This document shows positions 24,492-33,986 of a stretch of 64,000 nucleotides of DNA, one piece after another. Position 1 is the first letter of the stretch. Every line of letters begins with the position of its first letter. Source of the DNA: Cupriavidus oxalaticus (GTDB lineage: Bacteria > Pseudomonadota > Gammaproteobacteria > Burkholderiales > Burkholderiaceae); assembly GCF_004768545.1 (NCBI RefSeq), contig NZ_CP038639.1, forward strand, positions 310,001 to 374,000. Reading direction: 5' to 3'. Made by a program: the position numbers and the translations under genes. Below the pieces are notes generated by a model that saw nothing but the letters and a program-made list of their open reading frames with translations, made no database searches and was not told the DNA's origin.

Positions 24492-25384
24492 AACGGCACA
24501 TCTTTGCGGATCGCCTTGCCAATGACTTCGTTGGAGGGAAGCAGAGCATTGATGTACCCGATCAACCCCTCGAAACCTGCCGCATAGCCACGTGCTCCAA
24601 CTTGTTCCTTCAACGTGCTGATCCGGTTTCCGCCTTCGTAGGCAATCACACGGACCGCTTTGCGCCGCAGCGGCCCAAAATCGTCGAGCCGTTTCGCGAA
24701 GAGAATCGCGCCCAAGTTGGTGATGTCCCATGCACCACTGCCGTTGCGCCGGATCAAGCTTTCGGCGGCCAGGCGCTCTAGGATCTGAGCCCGATTCTCG
24801 GGTAGCGGAATGCCGGCTAGGTCGAAGTACGCCGGATAGTCGAGAAGCGTTACCACCTCTTCTTCCCGTACATCCTTACGGGCGACCATCGCTTCGAAGG
24901 GCGTCTCATCGAAGATGCGCCAGAGCTCCCGCTCTTTTTCGGGGAACTCTTTGAGCTTCTTCTTCAGAGATCCGATTCTGATGAACTCGTTGTGCATGAA
25001 CTGGACCGGATGCCTATAGGCTCGGCCAACTTCGAGCACAACGACGCGCAGACCATCCAGTTCGACAGTACTGAACGAGAAGTTGATCTTCGGACTGAGC
25101 AGCCGTAGCAGCCAGTTTTCCAGTTCCTCATTGCCAATCTTCGCTGCGGATGGATCGAACGTCGTGCCGACGACCTCATGGGTTGCGTCGTCGATGCCCC
25201 ATACCAGATATCCGTGCGCCCGATCGCAGAGCGCCGCGGAGTTAGACAACGCTGAGATGTACTCGCCGATCTGCTCTTGATCTACGCGGTTGCGTTTGAA
25301 TTCCAACCATTCGGTTTCGGCTGGCAACTTACAGAGTTCGCGAACCAGGCTCGCAAGCGTTTCGAGAGAGGAGGAGGAACTCAT
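24492..25384 (-). pseudogene. AlbA_2 (Schlafen-like) protein, truncated by insertion remnant
   Basis: The first ~297 codons are intact. TEWLEFKRNRVDQEQIGEYI, SALSNSAALCDRAHGYLVWG and IDDATHEVVGT are the classic AlbA_2 / Schlafen-AlbA_2 putative DNA-binding domain (about 22-75). A winged-helix-like region follows (LERLAAESLIRRNGSGAWDITNLGAILFA). After AIRKDVPL the frame runs into the mobile-element remnant, so the C-terminal half is lost. It lies 85 bp downstream of the DnaJ-fusion gene on the same strand. Family members regulate transcription or act in defence modules. Confidence 0.8.
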
Positions 25385-25469
25385 ACCAGGGTAAGTGGGA
25401 ACTTTGGCGTGGGAGTGCCTTATTTTACTTGACGATACTCAAAGGCCGAGCTGCAAACGACTGCCGAAC

Positions 25470-27455
25470 TCAGCGACTAAGCACGAGTCCGTCGCCGAGC
25501 TTGGCCGCCAGAATCATCAAGTTCTGGCAGAACTTCCGCTTTTCCTCTGGCACCCCTGGCTGGTTGGCAATCCAACCCTTGAATGCGTAGAAGGACTCAG
25601 GGGAGATCGCGGTCAGGCGCTCCATGACGCCCGTATTGGTAAAGACGATTGTGCTGACCCGACCGCCACGCAGTAGCTTGGCTATCCCATAGGACATGGC
25701 CGCCCCGCTGTCATCCGCAATCGTGGTCGACAGCGTCGCTTCCGACGTGCTCGCTTTCACTGCGCCGACGATGTCGACCACAAATCCGACTTCGTTTCGC
25801 CCGCGCACGCAGGCACCCATCCTGGGGGCGAGTATGAAGGTCGGATCCACGGCCTGGAGGGCGCGCAGGATGACTGACTCTGCGATGGGCTTCGCCGTGA
25901 CGAACTGCACGCGCTTGTTGTAGAGCCCGAGTCTGACGGCATCCTCGATGCTGCAGCCTGCGGCGGACGCATAGGCAAGGATCGCATAGTTCCCGATGAC
26001 CGAGATCGTCTCCGCGAAGCCCGCGCCGCGAAACGCCTCCAACAACTGAACCAGCATCTGTGGGGCATTCCCCGGCGCGGATACGGAAGCCAACCGCTTG
26101 GCCGCGACGCTGCCTGGGCGGGTTTCCCGCGACGCCGCAGCGCGGCAGGCGGCCTCCCATTCTGCAAAGCGCTGACGTGCCACGCCCTGCTGCTCCAACT
26201 CCAGGCTTTCCAGATGGCGAACTTCGAAGCCGCCGCATTGGAACTTGCTAGGTCCATATGCGGAGGTCGCTGGCTCTGGGGCCTTCTTCGCACGCGCAAA
26301 GTCGTGAGCCGCTTCGCGGGTCCGTTCAGGTGAGCGATCGGGCTCCGCAGGACGCTCTTGTGTTGCCGCCTGCTTTGCAGGCGCGGCCGGCCGCGGCTTG
26401 ATTGCTGGTTCGCGTCCGGCAAACCGGCGTAGGTGGTCGAGTTGCTCTTCCGCGAACGGCCCCTTCGGCAAGGTCAAGAGCACTTTCGCGATGGCGTCTC
26501 CCACCTGGCCAGTCTTGGCGTCACGTAGGCCTTTGCCTGCAAAACGCAAAGACTTGCCGTTGCCCGTATTCGGCGGGACCTCTACCTCGAAGGTTCGCCC
26601 CACGATCTCGATGGTGGTCTTCCCTCCGAGCCACGCCGTGATGCAATCGATCTTGACCTCGCAGTGGACGTCGAGACCCTTCAGGTACGTAGACCCGGAC
26701 TTCGCCACCCGGATTTCGCAGAGTAGGTCCCCGGCCGCGCCACCGAACTCCCCTGGCATGCCGCCACCGACTGCACGAAGCACGCGACCGGCCGGGGTAT
26801 TCGCCGGCACTTGGATATTGAAGCGCTTGGTCTGTTTGAATGCACCCTTCCCTTTGCACGCTCTGCAGCGCCAATCGACCCCCGACCCCTTGCATTTGCT
26901 ACAAGTACGCCGCCGCCAACCATCCGCTGAAGGATGCCACCCGTCGCCGTCGCATTTCTCACACGCTTCGGGAGCGTACGCTTCACCGGAGCCCCGGCAA
27001 GACGGGCACGTGTCTTCAACTTTGACCTCGACAGTTGTCTTGCCACCACGGAGCGCCGTGTCAGCGTCGATTGTCGCCTTGCAGCGGATGTCCTCGCCTC
27101 TTACAGGCGCCGGCTTGGATTGGCGGCGCCGATGGCGGCTCTGGTGAAATTGCTGGCGAAAGAAGTCTTCGAAGTTAGAGTCGTCTTCGTCCGCCCCGGA
27201 CCACCAGGGGTGCCCGCTGCGAGTCGAGCCATTGCTCTGGTTAGGGTCGTACTGCGCGCGCTTCTGGGCGTCGCCAAGGATGCGGTTAGCCTCCTCAATT
27301 TCCTTGAATTTCTCCTCGGCTTGCTTCTTTTCCCGTTCAGACTTGCCATGCTGTCGGTCGGGATGAAATTTCATTGCGAGCCGCCTGTAGGCCACTCGGA
27401 TCTCCGCCTCTGTCGCACCAGGCGAAACGCCGAGAGTGTTGTAATAGTTAATCAT
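25470..27455 (-). CDS. DnaJ chaperone fused to a nucleotidyltransferase-like domain
   Basis: 661 aa. The J domain (1-70) has HPD at 31-33. Four CxxCxGxG-type zinc motifs follow (CPSCRGSG, CEKCDGDG, CSKCKGSG, CRACKGKG, about 149-210), then the DnaJ C-terminal substrate domains to about 355. A proline/alanine linker precedes an unrelated C-terminal domain of about 230 aa. That part (LVQLLEAFRGAGFAETISVI, GNYAILAYASAAGCS, VDPTFILAPRMGACV, EVGFVVDIVGAV, FYAFKGWIANQPG) resembles GSU2403-type nucleotidyltransferase-fold proteins. I am confident in the DnaJ half, less so in the second. It is upstream of the AlbA_2 gene, probably co-transcribed. Confidence 0.8.
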   Translation of the reverse strand: MINYYNTLGVSPGATEAEIRVAYRRLAMKFHPDRQHGKSEREKKQAEEKFKEIEEANRILGDAQKRAQYDPNQSNGSTRSGHPWWSGADEDDSNFEDFFRQQFHQSRHRRRQSKPAPVRGEDIRCKATIDADTALRGGKTTVEVKVEDTCPSCRGSGEAYAPEACEKCDGDGWHPSADGWRRRTCSKCKGSGVDWRCRACKGKGAFKQTKRFNIQVPANTPAGRVLRAVGGGMPGEFGGAAGDLLCEIRVAKSGSTYLKGLDVHCEVKIDCITAWLGGKTTIEIVGRTFEVEVPPNTGNGKSLRFAGKGLRDAKTGQVGDAIAKVLLTLPKGPFAEEQLDHLRRFAGREPAIKPRPAAPAKQAATQERPAEPDRSPERTREAAHDFARAKKAPEPATSAYGPSKFQCGGFEVRHLESLELEQQGVARQRFAEWEAACRAAASRETRPGSVAAKRLASVSAPGNAPQMLVQLLEAFRGAGFAETISVIGNYAILAYASAAGCSIEDAVRLGLYNKRVQFVTAKPIAESVILRALQAVDPTFILAPRMGACVRGRNEVGFVVDIVGAVKASTSEATLSTTIADDSGAAMSYGIAKLLRGGRVSTIVFTNTGVMERLTAISPESFYAFKGWIANQPGVPEEKRKFCQNLMILAAKLGDGLVLSR

Positions 27456-27879
27456 CTCGGCTATTCAGATTCACCTCACCTATGGTCTGAGGCCGGGACT
27501 GCGCATCGGCAATCAGACGGCGGAAATAGCAAAAAGATACTACTACCGATCCATCAGGGCGGACGCACAAGTAATTATGTAGCGATTACGACACATAACG
27601 GTTCGCGGTTCAACTCCGCGGGTGTGCATGAATAGTTCACCTCTTGCGTCCCGCTTTCAACGCCCTACCCTCGCGTTCAACGTCCGCAGCGCTTGCGAAT
27701 TCTCCGGCGAGCCAGTGCATCCGACTCAAGGCGCAGCGCCGATCACTCAAACAGCCTCGAAGCGCGGCGGCCCTGCAAGGTCGAGGCGGCTCCATCCCTC
27801 GTTCAATTGTCTGCTCGCTGCATGACAATTTTTTCGCTGGCAAAAGAACTGCCGGGAAAAATGGCTCCTAATCCTGTGT
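27456..27879. other. Intergenic region upstream of DnaJ fusion gene
   Basis: No gene that I trust. At about 27592-27626 a stretch resembles a tRNA T arm (CGCGGTTCAACTCCGCG), but acceptor, anticodon and CCA are not recognisable. Confidence 0.4.
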
Positions 27880-28114
27880 TGCGCAATGTTTATATCGCCG
27901 TATCCTGCTCCGGTAGGTCCTGCTACCACCCGCGCCCGTCCCCTGATGAGCGCGGGTTCTTTTTTCGAGAACAGCTGGACTGCGCGGCGCAGGCTGGATT
28001 GCCGTCAACGGCAACCTGGCGGATACTGATGTGGGCGGCGCCGCAAGGTGTTACCCGATTTCTTCTTGGACGTTCTGCGGCTCTCCTCCATCGGAGCGAG
28101 GGCTGTTTTTTTTG
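27880..28114 (+). ncRNA. Repeated two-hairpin non-coding element, copy B
   Basis: It matches 10580-10806. There is a -35/-10-like pair (TTGCGC, TATCCT), then GGTCCTGCTACC and a hairpin CCCGCGC...GCGCGGG with T6 (about 27929-27966). After 80 bp comes TTACCCGATTTCTTC.TGGACGTTC and a second hairpin followed by T8 (about 28074-28114). The stems are kept although their sequences differ, which supports RNA function. There is no conserved frame. Confidence 0.5.
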
Positions 28115-28338
28115 GTCGCGCTCACTATTTGGCAAGCGGCGCGTCCAACTTGCCGACGGCAGCCGCCGCGGCGCGGTCGAGCACCGGACCTGGCGGTGTC
28201 ATGTCGACCTGCGGGCGGTCTGACCTGGTTGCACAATCCGAAAGATCGCGAGTCGTTTGCCCTGCCCGCTGGCGCATAATAGAATTGCCAGTGAGTTGCT
28301 ACCCCCGGTCTAGCCTCCTTCGTCTTGATCCGGACAAG

Positions 28339-29019
28339 TCAGGACGCAGGCAAGAACTCTCCCTCGATCGTGGCTACCACGCACGCACCGAGACCGAAGA
28401 TGCGGCACGCTCCTGTGTTCGGATAAGCCGAGGATTCATGGTGATGGCCGTGGAAAGCGCGTTGCACGCCCATCGCTTCGATGAGCGTGTCAATCGCCTC
28501 GAACCCGTGTGGGTGACAAGCCGGGGCCTCGTGGCTGACCAGGACATCCGCATGCTGACTCAGTAGCGCGTTGTAGGTCTGCGGGAAGATCGTGCTGCGA
28601 TGGCGCCGCGGCAGACCACCCCGCCAGTAATTCCCCTTCCCACATTTGGCCAGATAGTCAGTGGCGCTCTCTACGCGCGATGGTTCGGGCGGCATCCAGA
28701 CCTGGCCGCGAAAAATCCCTCCCAACCCGGCAATCCGAAGGCCTGCAATCGTGACCACCCGCCCATCCAGGTTCCGGTCGGCCAGGCCCGAGCCGAACAG
28801 GTTGTCGTAGTCGGCATCGCTGTCGGTGTCGTGATTGCCAGGAATCCACCACACCTTCGTCAGGGGAAGGATGCTGGCGAGTTCTTCATCCAGTGGACGC
28901 CTGGCCTGAATGTCGCCAGCGAGCACCACCGCCTCGGGGCGGTGACGATGGACGCTTTCGATCAGCGGGCCGAACTCGCCATGGGGGTCGCCGCAAATGA
29001 ATACGTGGCCTTCAGACAT
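28339..29019 (-). CDS. Calcineurin-like metallophosphoesterase
   Basis: 226 aa from the ATG at 29019 (MSEGHVFICGDPHGE). The metal-binding motifs appear in order: GDPHGE, LAGDIQ, PGNHDTD, SHEAP and FHGHHHES. It is about the length of small cytoplasmic phosphoesterases that cleave phosphodiesters or phosphoproteins. The substrate cannot be told from sequence. It stands alone, following the two-hairpin element on the opposite strand. Confidence 0.88.
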   Translation of the reverse strand: MSEGHVFICGDPHGEFGPLIESVHRHRPEAVVLAGDIQARRPLDEELASILPLTKVWWIPGNHDTDSDADYDNLFGSGLADRNLDGRVVTIAGLRIAGLGGIFRGQVWMPPEPSRVESATDYLAKCGKGNYWRGGLPRRHRSTIFPQTYNALLSQHADVLVSHEAPACHPHGFEAIDTLIEAMGVQRAFHGHHHESSAYPNTGACRIFGLGACVVATIEGEFLPAS

Positions 29020-29440
29020 CGGTCTCGGATAGGTGACTTGGTTCGATGGCATCGACGGCGGTGAACCTGAACGGCCGGCGGGTGTAGGCGCGCCATGCGT
29101 CTCGGCCACGGTCTTGGTAAACGCGCCCCGTATGATCTCGTGCAACTGTGCATGACCTATCGGGCGCGCTCCGTTTGCAAAGTGGCAGTCCGCTGTCACC
29201 CGATTATCTCTGAATGATCGCCAATCTACCTGATCACCAGTCTGTCGAATGCGTAACCGCGACTGCGCCCGCGCAAGGTTACTTCATCCACCAGTATGGG
29301 TTCTTAAGTCAAAGCGGTACGCGGGACGACAAGACCTAACGAAGTAGACCGTTCCCCGCTTACAATGTTGCTATGCAATATGAATCTGGGCCGTAGAAGC
29401 GCGCGAATCGCCACAGGTCCTACGATCAGGGGAGGCGGCA
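29020..29440. other. Gap between divergent phosphoesterase and 124-aa gene
   Basis: The frame upstream of the phosphoesterase start continues for 60 codons, but its composition looks non-coding. No RNA or repeat is seen. Confidence 0.4.
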
Positions 29441-29815
29441 ATGGCGACAGCTCTGGCTGCGACCAAAGACAAAGCACTAAAGCTCCTAAAAACAGAGGGC
29501 GTCACGGTCGTGGAGTTGGACTATGAATCAGGATGGCAGGATGCGATTGAGCTGGGTAGGCTGGGCGAAAAGCTTGGCATACGTGTCCAGTATCGCGGCC
29601 ATGAGAGTATTGCCGTCAGCTCGCCCGCTGCACTCGTTGCCGGACTGAGTCTCCCAAAGTTGACGTTCCGTCAGCGCAATCTTTACTGCCAATTTGAGCT
29701 CAGCATGCTACCAGCGGCTGACTTGGAGCGTCTGGAGGGAAAAGCGGAGAAGCTCGGCGACTACATCCTCGCTGGACATCTCACGAGGGATGTCGATGCT
29801 GTATGGACGGAGTAA
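29441..29815 (+). CDS. Hypothetical protein, 124 aa
   Basis: An ATG with GGGGAGG 7 bp upstream starts a well-formed alpha/beta protein (ALKLLKTEGVTVVELDYESG, AIELGRLGEKLGIRVQYRGH, ERLEGKAEKLGDYILAGHL). No signal peptide or membrane segment, and no known family recognised. Confidence 0.6.
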   Translation: MATALAATKDKALKLLKTEGVTVVELDYESGWQDAIELGRLGEKLGIRVQYRGHESIAVSSPAALVAGLSLPKLTFRQRNLYCQFELSMLPAADLERLEGKAEKLGDYILAGHLTRDVDAVWTE

Positions 29816-30041
29816 CGTACTGCCATGCAGCCCTCCTGAAGTCCAAAACAGAATCAGCGCCGCGCGTCGCGCCTTGGTTTGCCTGGCCGCGCTCGGGTAG
29901 CGTTTATCTCGCAGAGATCTGGTTGGCCGGTTGCGGATTGCCCGTCGTCGTGGCAGCCGCTACCATCCCTGAAGACTTGTTGTGCCCGGCGATGTCGGGC
30001 CGGTCCTGCAGGGGCGCAATCTGACTACCAACGGGAACGCC

Positions 30042-30920
30042 GTGACGAATCAGCTCGATCTTTTTGAAGATAGCCGCGATGTCATGCTTCGCAACGACGT
30101 GCTCACAGCGCTTGAGCAACGCAATGCCGCCGCCGGGCGTGAAGCACTGCAGCGCCTGGTCGCGGAATATCCAGACGACGCACTGGTGCCGACCTTGGAG
30201 ACACTTGTCTGTGTGCTGGAGGCTCCCGTCCCCGAACACTTCGCGACTCACACGGCGCTGCGCGACACCTGCGAAGCGTGGGGTCTGCCGAGCATGTCGG
30301 CAGCGCGCGGAGCATTCGGCGACGCAGCGGGCATGGCTTGGTGCCTACCGCTGTGGCGTGCCGTTGCCCGGGCCGCCTCTCAATTGCCGTTTCACCGGGA
30401 GATGCCCGAATGGCATTCGGCACCCCTATGGATGCGCGCTGCGGAATGGACTGCGGCGTGCGACAGCATCAAGCGAATTGGGTCATGGCGACGAATTCCA
30501 ACTCCCCTCGCCTGGATGGCCGAGACGGTCTACCGACTCCAGGGGCTTGACCCGGCATGGCCACTCTTGGCCGAGCTTGCCTGGCTATCCCCGAAGAGGC
30601 TCGGCGCGCTCATACAAACGCTCGGGGATTCGTCATTGCTGGCGCTGCGCCGGCGGTTCGATGCGAATTTCGACGGCGAGGGCATCATCGATGATCTTGC
30701 GTGGTTCCCCGCCTGGTCCTTGGCGGAAAAACCCGGACTTGCTGCCCTCTTACGCGCGTCCGAGCCCTCGACGGGCACATTACCCGAACAGGGATTGCGG
30801 ATCATGCTGGATCTGTTGACCCTTGAGCGCCAGGGCCGCCAGCATGATTTGCTGGAACGGCGAAAGGACTTACACGGCCTGCACGCGGGCCTCTTCGAGG
30901 CCTACATCCGTACGCGGTAA
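30042..30920 (+). CDS. Hypothetical protein, 292 aa
   Basis: Start taken as the GTG at 30042 (VTNQLDLFEDSRDVML), with a weak GGGAA upstream; an earlier ATG at 29982 gives a non-conserved-looking extension. The protein is helical throughout (ALEQRNAAAGREALQRLVAE, then SLLALRRRFDANFDGEGIID) and may be a helical-repeat protein. No domain is recognised. It shares direction with the 124-aa gene but lies 226 bp away. Confidence 0.6.
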   Translation: MTNQLDLFEDSRDVMLRNDVLTALEQRNAAAGREALQRLVAEYPDDALVPTLETLVCVLEAPVPEHFATHTALRDTCEAWGLPSMSAARGAFGDAAGMAWCLPLWRAVARAASQLPFHREMPEWHSAPLWMRAAEWTAACDSIKRIGSWRRIPTPLAWMAETVYRLQGLDPAWPLLAELAWLSPKRLGALIQTLGDSSLLALRRRFDANFDGEGIIDDLAWFPAWSLAEKPGLAALLRASEPSTGTLPEQGLRIMLDLLTLERQGRQHDLLERRKDLHGLHAGLFEAYIRTR

Positions 30921-31499
30921 CGTCTCGGGCTTTTCGCGTTTGCACGCACTCGCAGGGCACAAAAAATGCTCTCCACCTCGCGGAAGAGCGCGCGCGCGGC
31001 GTTGACATCCGTGTCCTGGGGGCGGCGGTGATTGGCAATTTCAAGCGCCTGCGCAGCCAACACGTGTTGTCACATGATTACGCTGATGTGGCTCCCGCCA
31101 CCAGTAATCATGTTGGCGCGCCAACCGACCGGTCGGTCATTTTTGCTCAACGAGACAGTGCTTGGGTCGCTTGCCAAACCTCGCAACGCAAAAAGGAATA
31201 GAGAATCTCTGAACTGATGCATGGCCTGCTCCACGCGTCGCGCAGCGGCACGAAGGCCCACATCAGGAGACGCCCCTCTTCACTGTTCGCAGAAATGGGT
31301 ACGCACAGTCGCAGACCGATATCATGGGCATGAGGTCTAGCGCTCGGCATGCGGAGTTGACCTCATGGCGCGGCACGTTGCTGCTTGCCACCGCGCGCTC
31401 TGTGCGGCCTGGCCGGGGCGATCAAAACGGGGCGCCGGTGAGCGCCCATCCTGCCTCAATCGACCGGTTGCCGAAGGCCAACTCAGTTGAGGCGAAAGT
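30921..31499. other. Gap with no supported gene
   Basis: Short open frames exist on both strands (for example 63 codons at 31070-31261, minus), but none has a ribosome site and a recognisable motif together. Confidence 0.35.
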
Positions 31500-32012
31500 T
31501 CACGCCGAAGCTTCGGGTGTCACGACGGTCTGTGCCACCTTTTTCGCCGGGGCTCGCTTCGTCGTTGCGGACTTCACCGCAGCCTTCTTCGACACCACAG
31601 TCGCGGCGGCTTTGCTACCAGCAGCCTTTTTCGAGGCGACCTTCGTGGCGGCAGCTTTGCCGGAAGCCTTCTTGACGCCTACAGCCTTCGCTTTTTTCGC
31701 CGCGAGCTTGTCCTTTGCGGCTTGCTTCTCAAAACGCGCTGCGGACTTTGCGGCTTCAGTTGCTTTCGCGACCTCACGCTTTGCAGCTTCAATGGCCTTC
31801 TTCGTGTCGGCGCGCAGTTTCAGCAAGCGCTTTTTCGCTGCCTGGGCTTCACGTGCAAGCACGCTCGCCTTCTTCGTCGGTGCCGTCAACTTCTTTGCGA
31901 CAGGCTTCCTTTTGGTAACCGCGCTCGTCTGCGGCCATGTTGATTTTTCGTTATTCGTTGGAGCGCGGAGTATAACCTTGTCGCGATCTGCAGTGATCCG
32001 TGGGCTCACCAT
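31500..32012 (-). CDS. Histone H1-like Lys/Ala-rich nucleoid protein
   Basis: About 170 aa from the first ATG at 32012; a TTG at 32039 is possible. From residue 30 on it is a low-complexity string of AAKK, KKAAG, TKRAPAKK and similar units with almost no acidic residues in the C-terminal half, preceded by a Lys/Ala helix. This is the composition of bacterial histone-H1-like and KH-repeat DNA-binding proteins. It probably compacts DNA. It lies among three H-NS-like genes. Confidence 0.7.
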   Translation of the reverse strand: MVSPRITADRDKVILRAPTNNEKSTWPQTSAVTKRKPVAKKLTAPTKKASVLAREAQAAKKRLLKLRADTKKAIEAAKREVAKATEAAKSAARFEKQAAKDKLAAKKAKAVGVKKASGKAAATKVASKKAAGSKAAATVVSKKAAVKSATTKRAPAKKVAQTVVTPEASA

Positions 32013-32128
32013 GGGGTTACCAAAGGGCCGAAATCTCAACCAACGATCCGATGTGTTTCAGCTTCGCTCCGCTGCATTGCAGCACACGTAGCGCTTGATT
32101 CCGGGGACAAGAGCGTTTAGTGTCAATG

Positions 32129-32259
32129 CTCGGTGTGCGCATACTCAGCGCGTCCTCGCACCGAGTTCTCTCTGTGTTGTTCCTGTCATCCTGCGTGGAA
32201 CTCCGTCCACGAACCAGCAGTCGTAGTTCCTTTTCCGTCCCCCCGACAAGGAGCCTGAC
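32129..32259 (+). promoter_or_regulatory. Structured 5' leader of the 66-aa gene, copy B
   Basis: It repeats the two hairpins of 12330-12460: CTCGGTG...CACCGAG (32129-32165) and CGTGGAACTCCGTCCACG (32194-32211). Then come ACCAGCAGTCGTA and an AAGGAG site 8 bp before the ATG. Confidence 0.5.
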
Positions 32260-32409
32260 ATGCTCAGTCCGCATGAAATTGCCGCGCTGCTACTGCTTGG
32301 CGATGCGCAAGACATCGACGATCTCGAACCTGAACAGTTAGACGGCTTGCTGGTCCACAAACTGGTGACGATGGAGCATCGGCGCGCGTCAAGGTAGATG
32401 TCGCCTCAT

Positions 32410-33504
32410 TCATGCAGCCAAACGCTGGTTTTCGGCGCCTGGCTTGATACCGGAGGGCACGGCAATCTCGCGCTCCGGATTGAGCGTGACCGTTTCGATT
32501 GGCGACCAGTCTCGAGTGTTGCATGACCAGCGACGCGGATTGTGCTCACGGGCCTGAACATACAGCGCGTGGCGCGCGGCGAGAATCTTGTCGTCTTGTC
32601 CGGCGTGGCGCTGCGCCGGGCTCACGTAGCGGATGCCGCTGTGCCGGTGCTCATGGTTGTACCAGTGGACGAAGTGCGCCGCCCAGGCGCGCGCCGCGGC
32701 CAGATCGGCAAAGCCCTTGGACGGGAACTCCGGCCGGTACTTGGCCGTGCGGAAGAGGCTTTCAACAAACGCGTTATCGTCGCTCACGCGCGGACGCGAA
32801 TACGAGGGCTTGACGCCCAGCCAGTGCAACATCGCCAGCACCGTGGTGGCCTTGAGCGTGGCACCATTGTCGCCGTGCAGCACCGGCTTGGCCGCCATGG
32901 CGTGAATACCCTCGGCCAGCGCCGTACGCTTGACGAGATGCGCCGCGTGGTCGGCGTCGTCCCGATCATGGACTTCGAAGCCCACGATCTTGCGGCTGTA
33001 CACGTCCAGGATCAGGTACAGATAAAACCAGCGCCCGGCGACCTCAGCCGACAGGTAGGTCATGTCCCAGCACCACAGTTGGCGCGGGCCCGTGGCCACG
33101 TGCGTGGTAGGTGGCCGGCTTTGGCGCGGTGCCTTGGCGCGTCCTCGATGCCGAGTCTGCCCATGGGCGCGCAGCACGCGACCAAAACTCGATTCGCTGG
33201 CCAGGTAGACGCCCTCATCGGCCAGCATGGGCACGATGCGCGCCGGCGGCATGTCGGCGAAGCGCGGCTCGTTGGCAACGGCCAGAATGCGTTCGCGTTC
33301 CTCGATGCTCAGCGCATGCGCGGGCGTGGGCCGCTCGGCCCCGGGGCGGCGGTCGCCGACCACCAGGCCATTGTGGGCCTTCCAGCGTTGCAGCGTGCGC
33401 ACGGTTATGCCAGCTACCTCGCAGGCCAGGCGCAGGCGAGCACCGCCTGCGTGAGCGGTTTCGATATGGCGGACCATCGTGTGGCGATCTTCCAGGCCGA
33501 TCAT
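32410..33504 (-). CDS. IS3-family transposase OrfB (copy 1)
   Basis: 364 aa. An N-terminal helix-turn-helix and HTH_21-like region (VRTLQRWKAHNGLV) precedes the integrase core. The DDE residues lie in WDMTYLS, HGDNGATL and DDNAFVESLFRT, with the IS3-typical spacing to FVHWYNHEHRHSGI. It starts at an ATG overlapping the orfA stop (ATGA) rather than by ribosomal frameshift. Confidence 0.93.
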   Translation of the reverse strand: MIGLEDRHTMVRHIETAHAGGARLRLACEVAGITVRTLQRWKAHNGLVVGDRRPGAERPTPAHALSIEERERILAVANEPRFADMPPARIVPMLADEGVYLASESSFGRVLRAHGQTRHRGRAKAPRQSRPPTTHVATGPRQLWCWDMTYLSAEVAGRWFYLYLILDVYSRKIVGFEVHDRDDADHAAHLVKRTALAEGIHAMAAKPVLHGDNGATLKATTVLAMLHWLGVKPSYSRPRVSDDNAFVESLFRTAKYRPEFPSKGFADLAAARAWAAHFVHWYNHEHRHSGIRYVSPAQRHAGQDDKILAARHALYVQAREHNPRRWSCNTRDWSPIETVTLNPEREIAVPSGIKPGAENQRLAA

Positions 33505-33986
33505 GCGTCCTCGTCCTTGTCCTTCGGGAAGATCCCCTCTAGCTTTTTTGAGAGTATCAACAGGGCGGCGGCTTCGGCCAGGGCTTTCTCCTTGCGGCGC
33601 AGCTCGCGCTCGAGTTCCTGGATGCGGCGCCGATCGGCCTTTGTCTCACGGTGGGTGGCGCGCGCATCCTCGGGTTCAGCCAGCGCCTGCGTGGCGGCAG
33701 TGCGCCACTGCTCCAACTCCTGCGGATACACACCGTTCTCACGGCACCAGGCGTTCTTGCTGGCCTCGTCCATCGCAGCCGTCGCCAGCACCGCCTCGAA
33801 CTTGGCCGCCGCTGTCCATGCCCGCTCGCGAGCGGGCATGGACATAGCGTCCGCACGCCAGCGCTCCAGCGTGGCCACTGCCACACCCAATTCCCTTGAA
33901 ACCACTTCCACCGCCGCACTCTCCGGCGGTAACAACCGTGCTACCGCCCGGTCCTTAAAGTCTTGTCCGTATCGAGCCACTGCCAT
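33501..33986 (-). CDS. IS3-family OrfA, HTH and leucine-zipper protein (copy 1)
   Basis: 161 aa. The helix-turn-helix (KDRAVARLLPPESAAVEVVS, LGVAVATLERW) is followed by a long coiled coil (IQELERELRRKEKALAEAAA), as in IS3 OrfA proteins that bind the terminal repeats. It is translationally coupled to OrfB. Confidence 0.9.
   Translation of the reverse strand: MAVARYGQDFKDRAVARLLPPESAAVEVVSRELGVAVATLERWRADAMSMPARERAWTAAAKFEAVLATAAMDEASKNAWCRENGVYPQELEQWRTAATQALAEPEDARATHRETKADRRRIQELERELRRKEKALAEAAALLILSKKLEGIFPKDKDEDA

Noticed and set aside
27592..27626. tRNA-like 3' arm (CGCGGTTCAACTCCGCG)
   Set aside because: No matching acceptor strand, anticodon arm or CCA; a chance T-arm-like hairpin is as likely.
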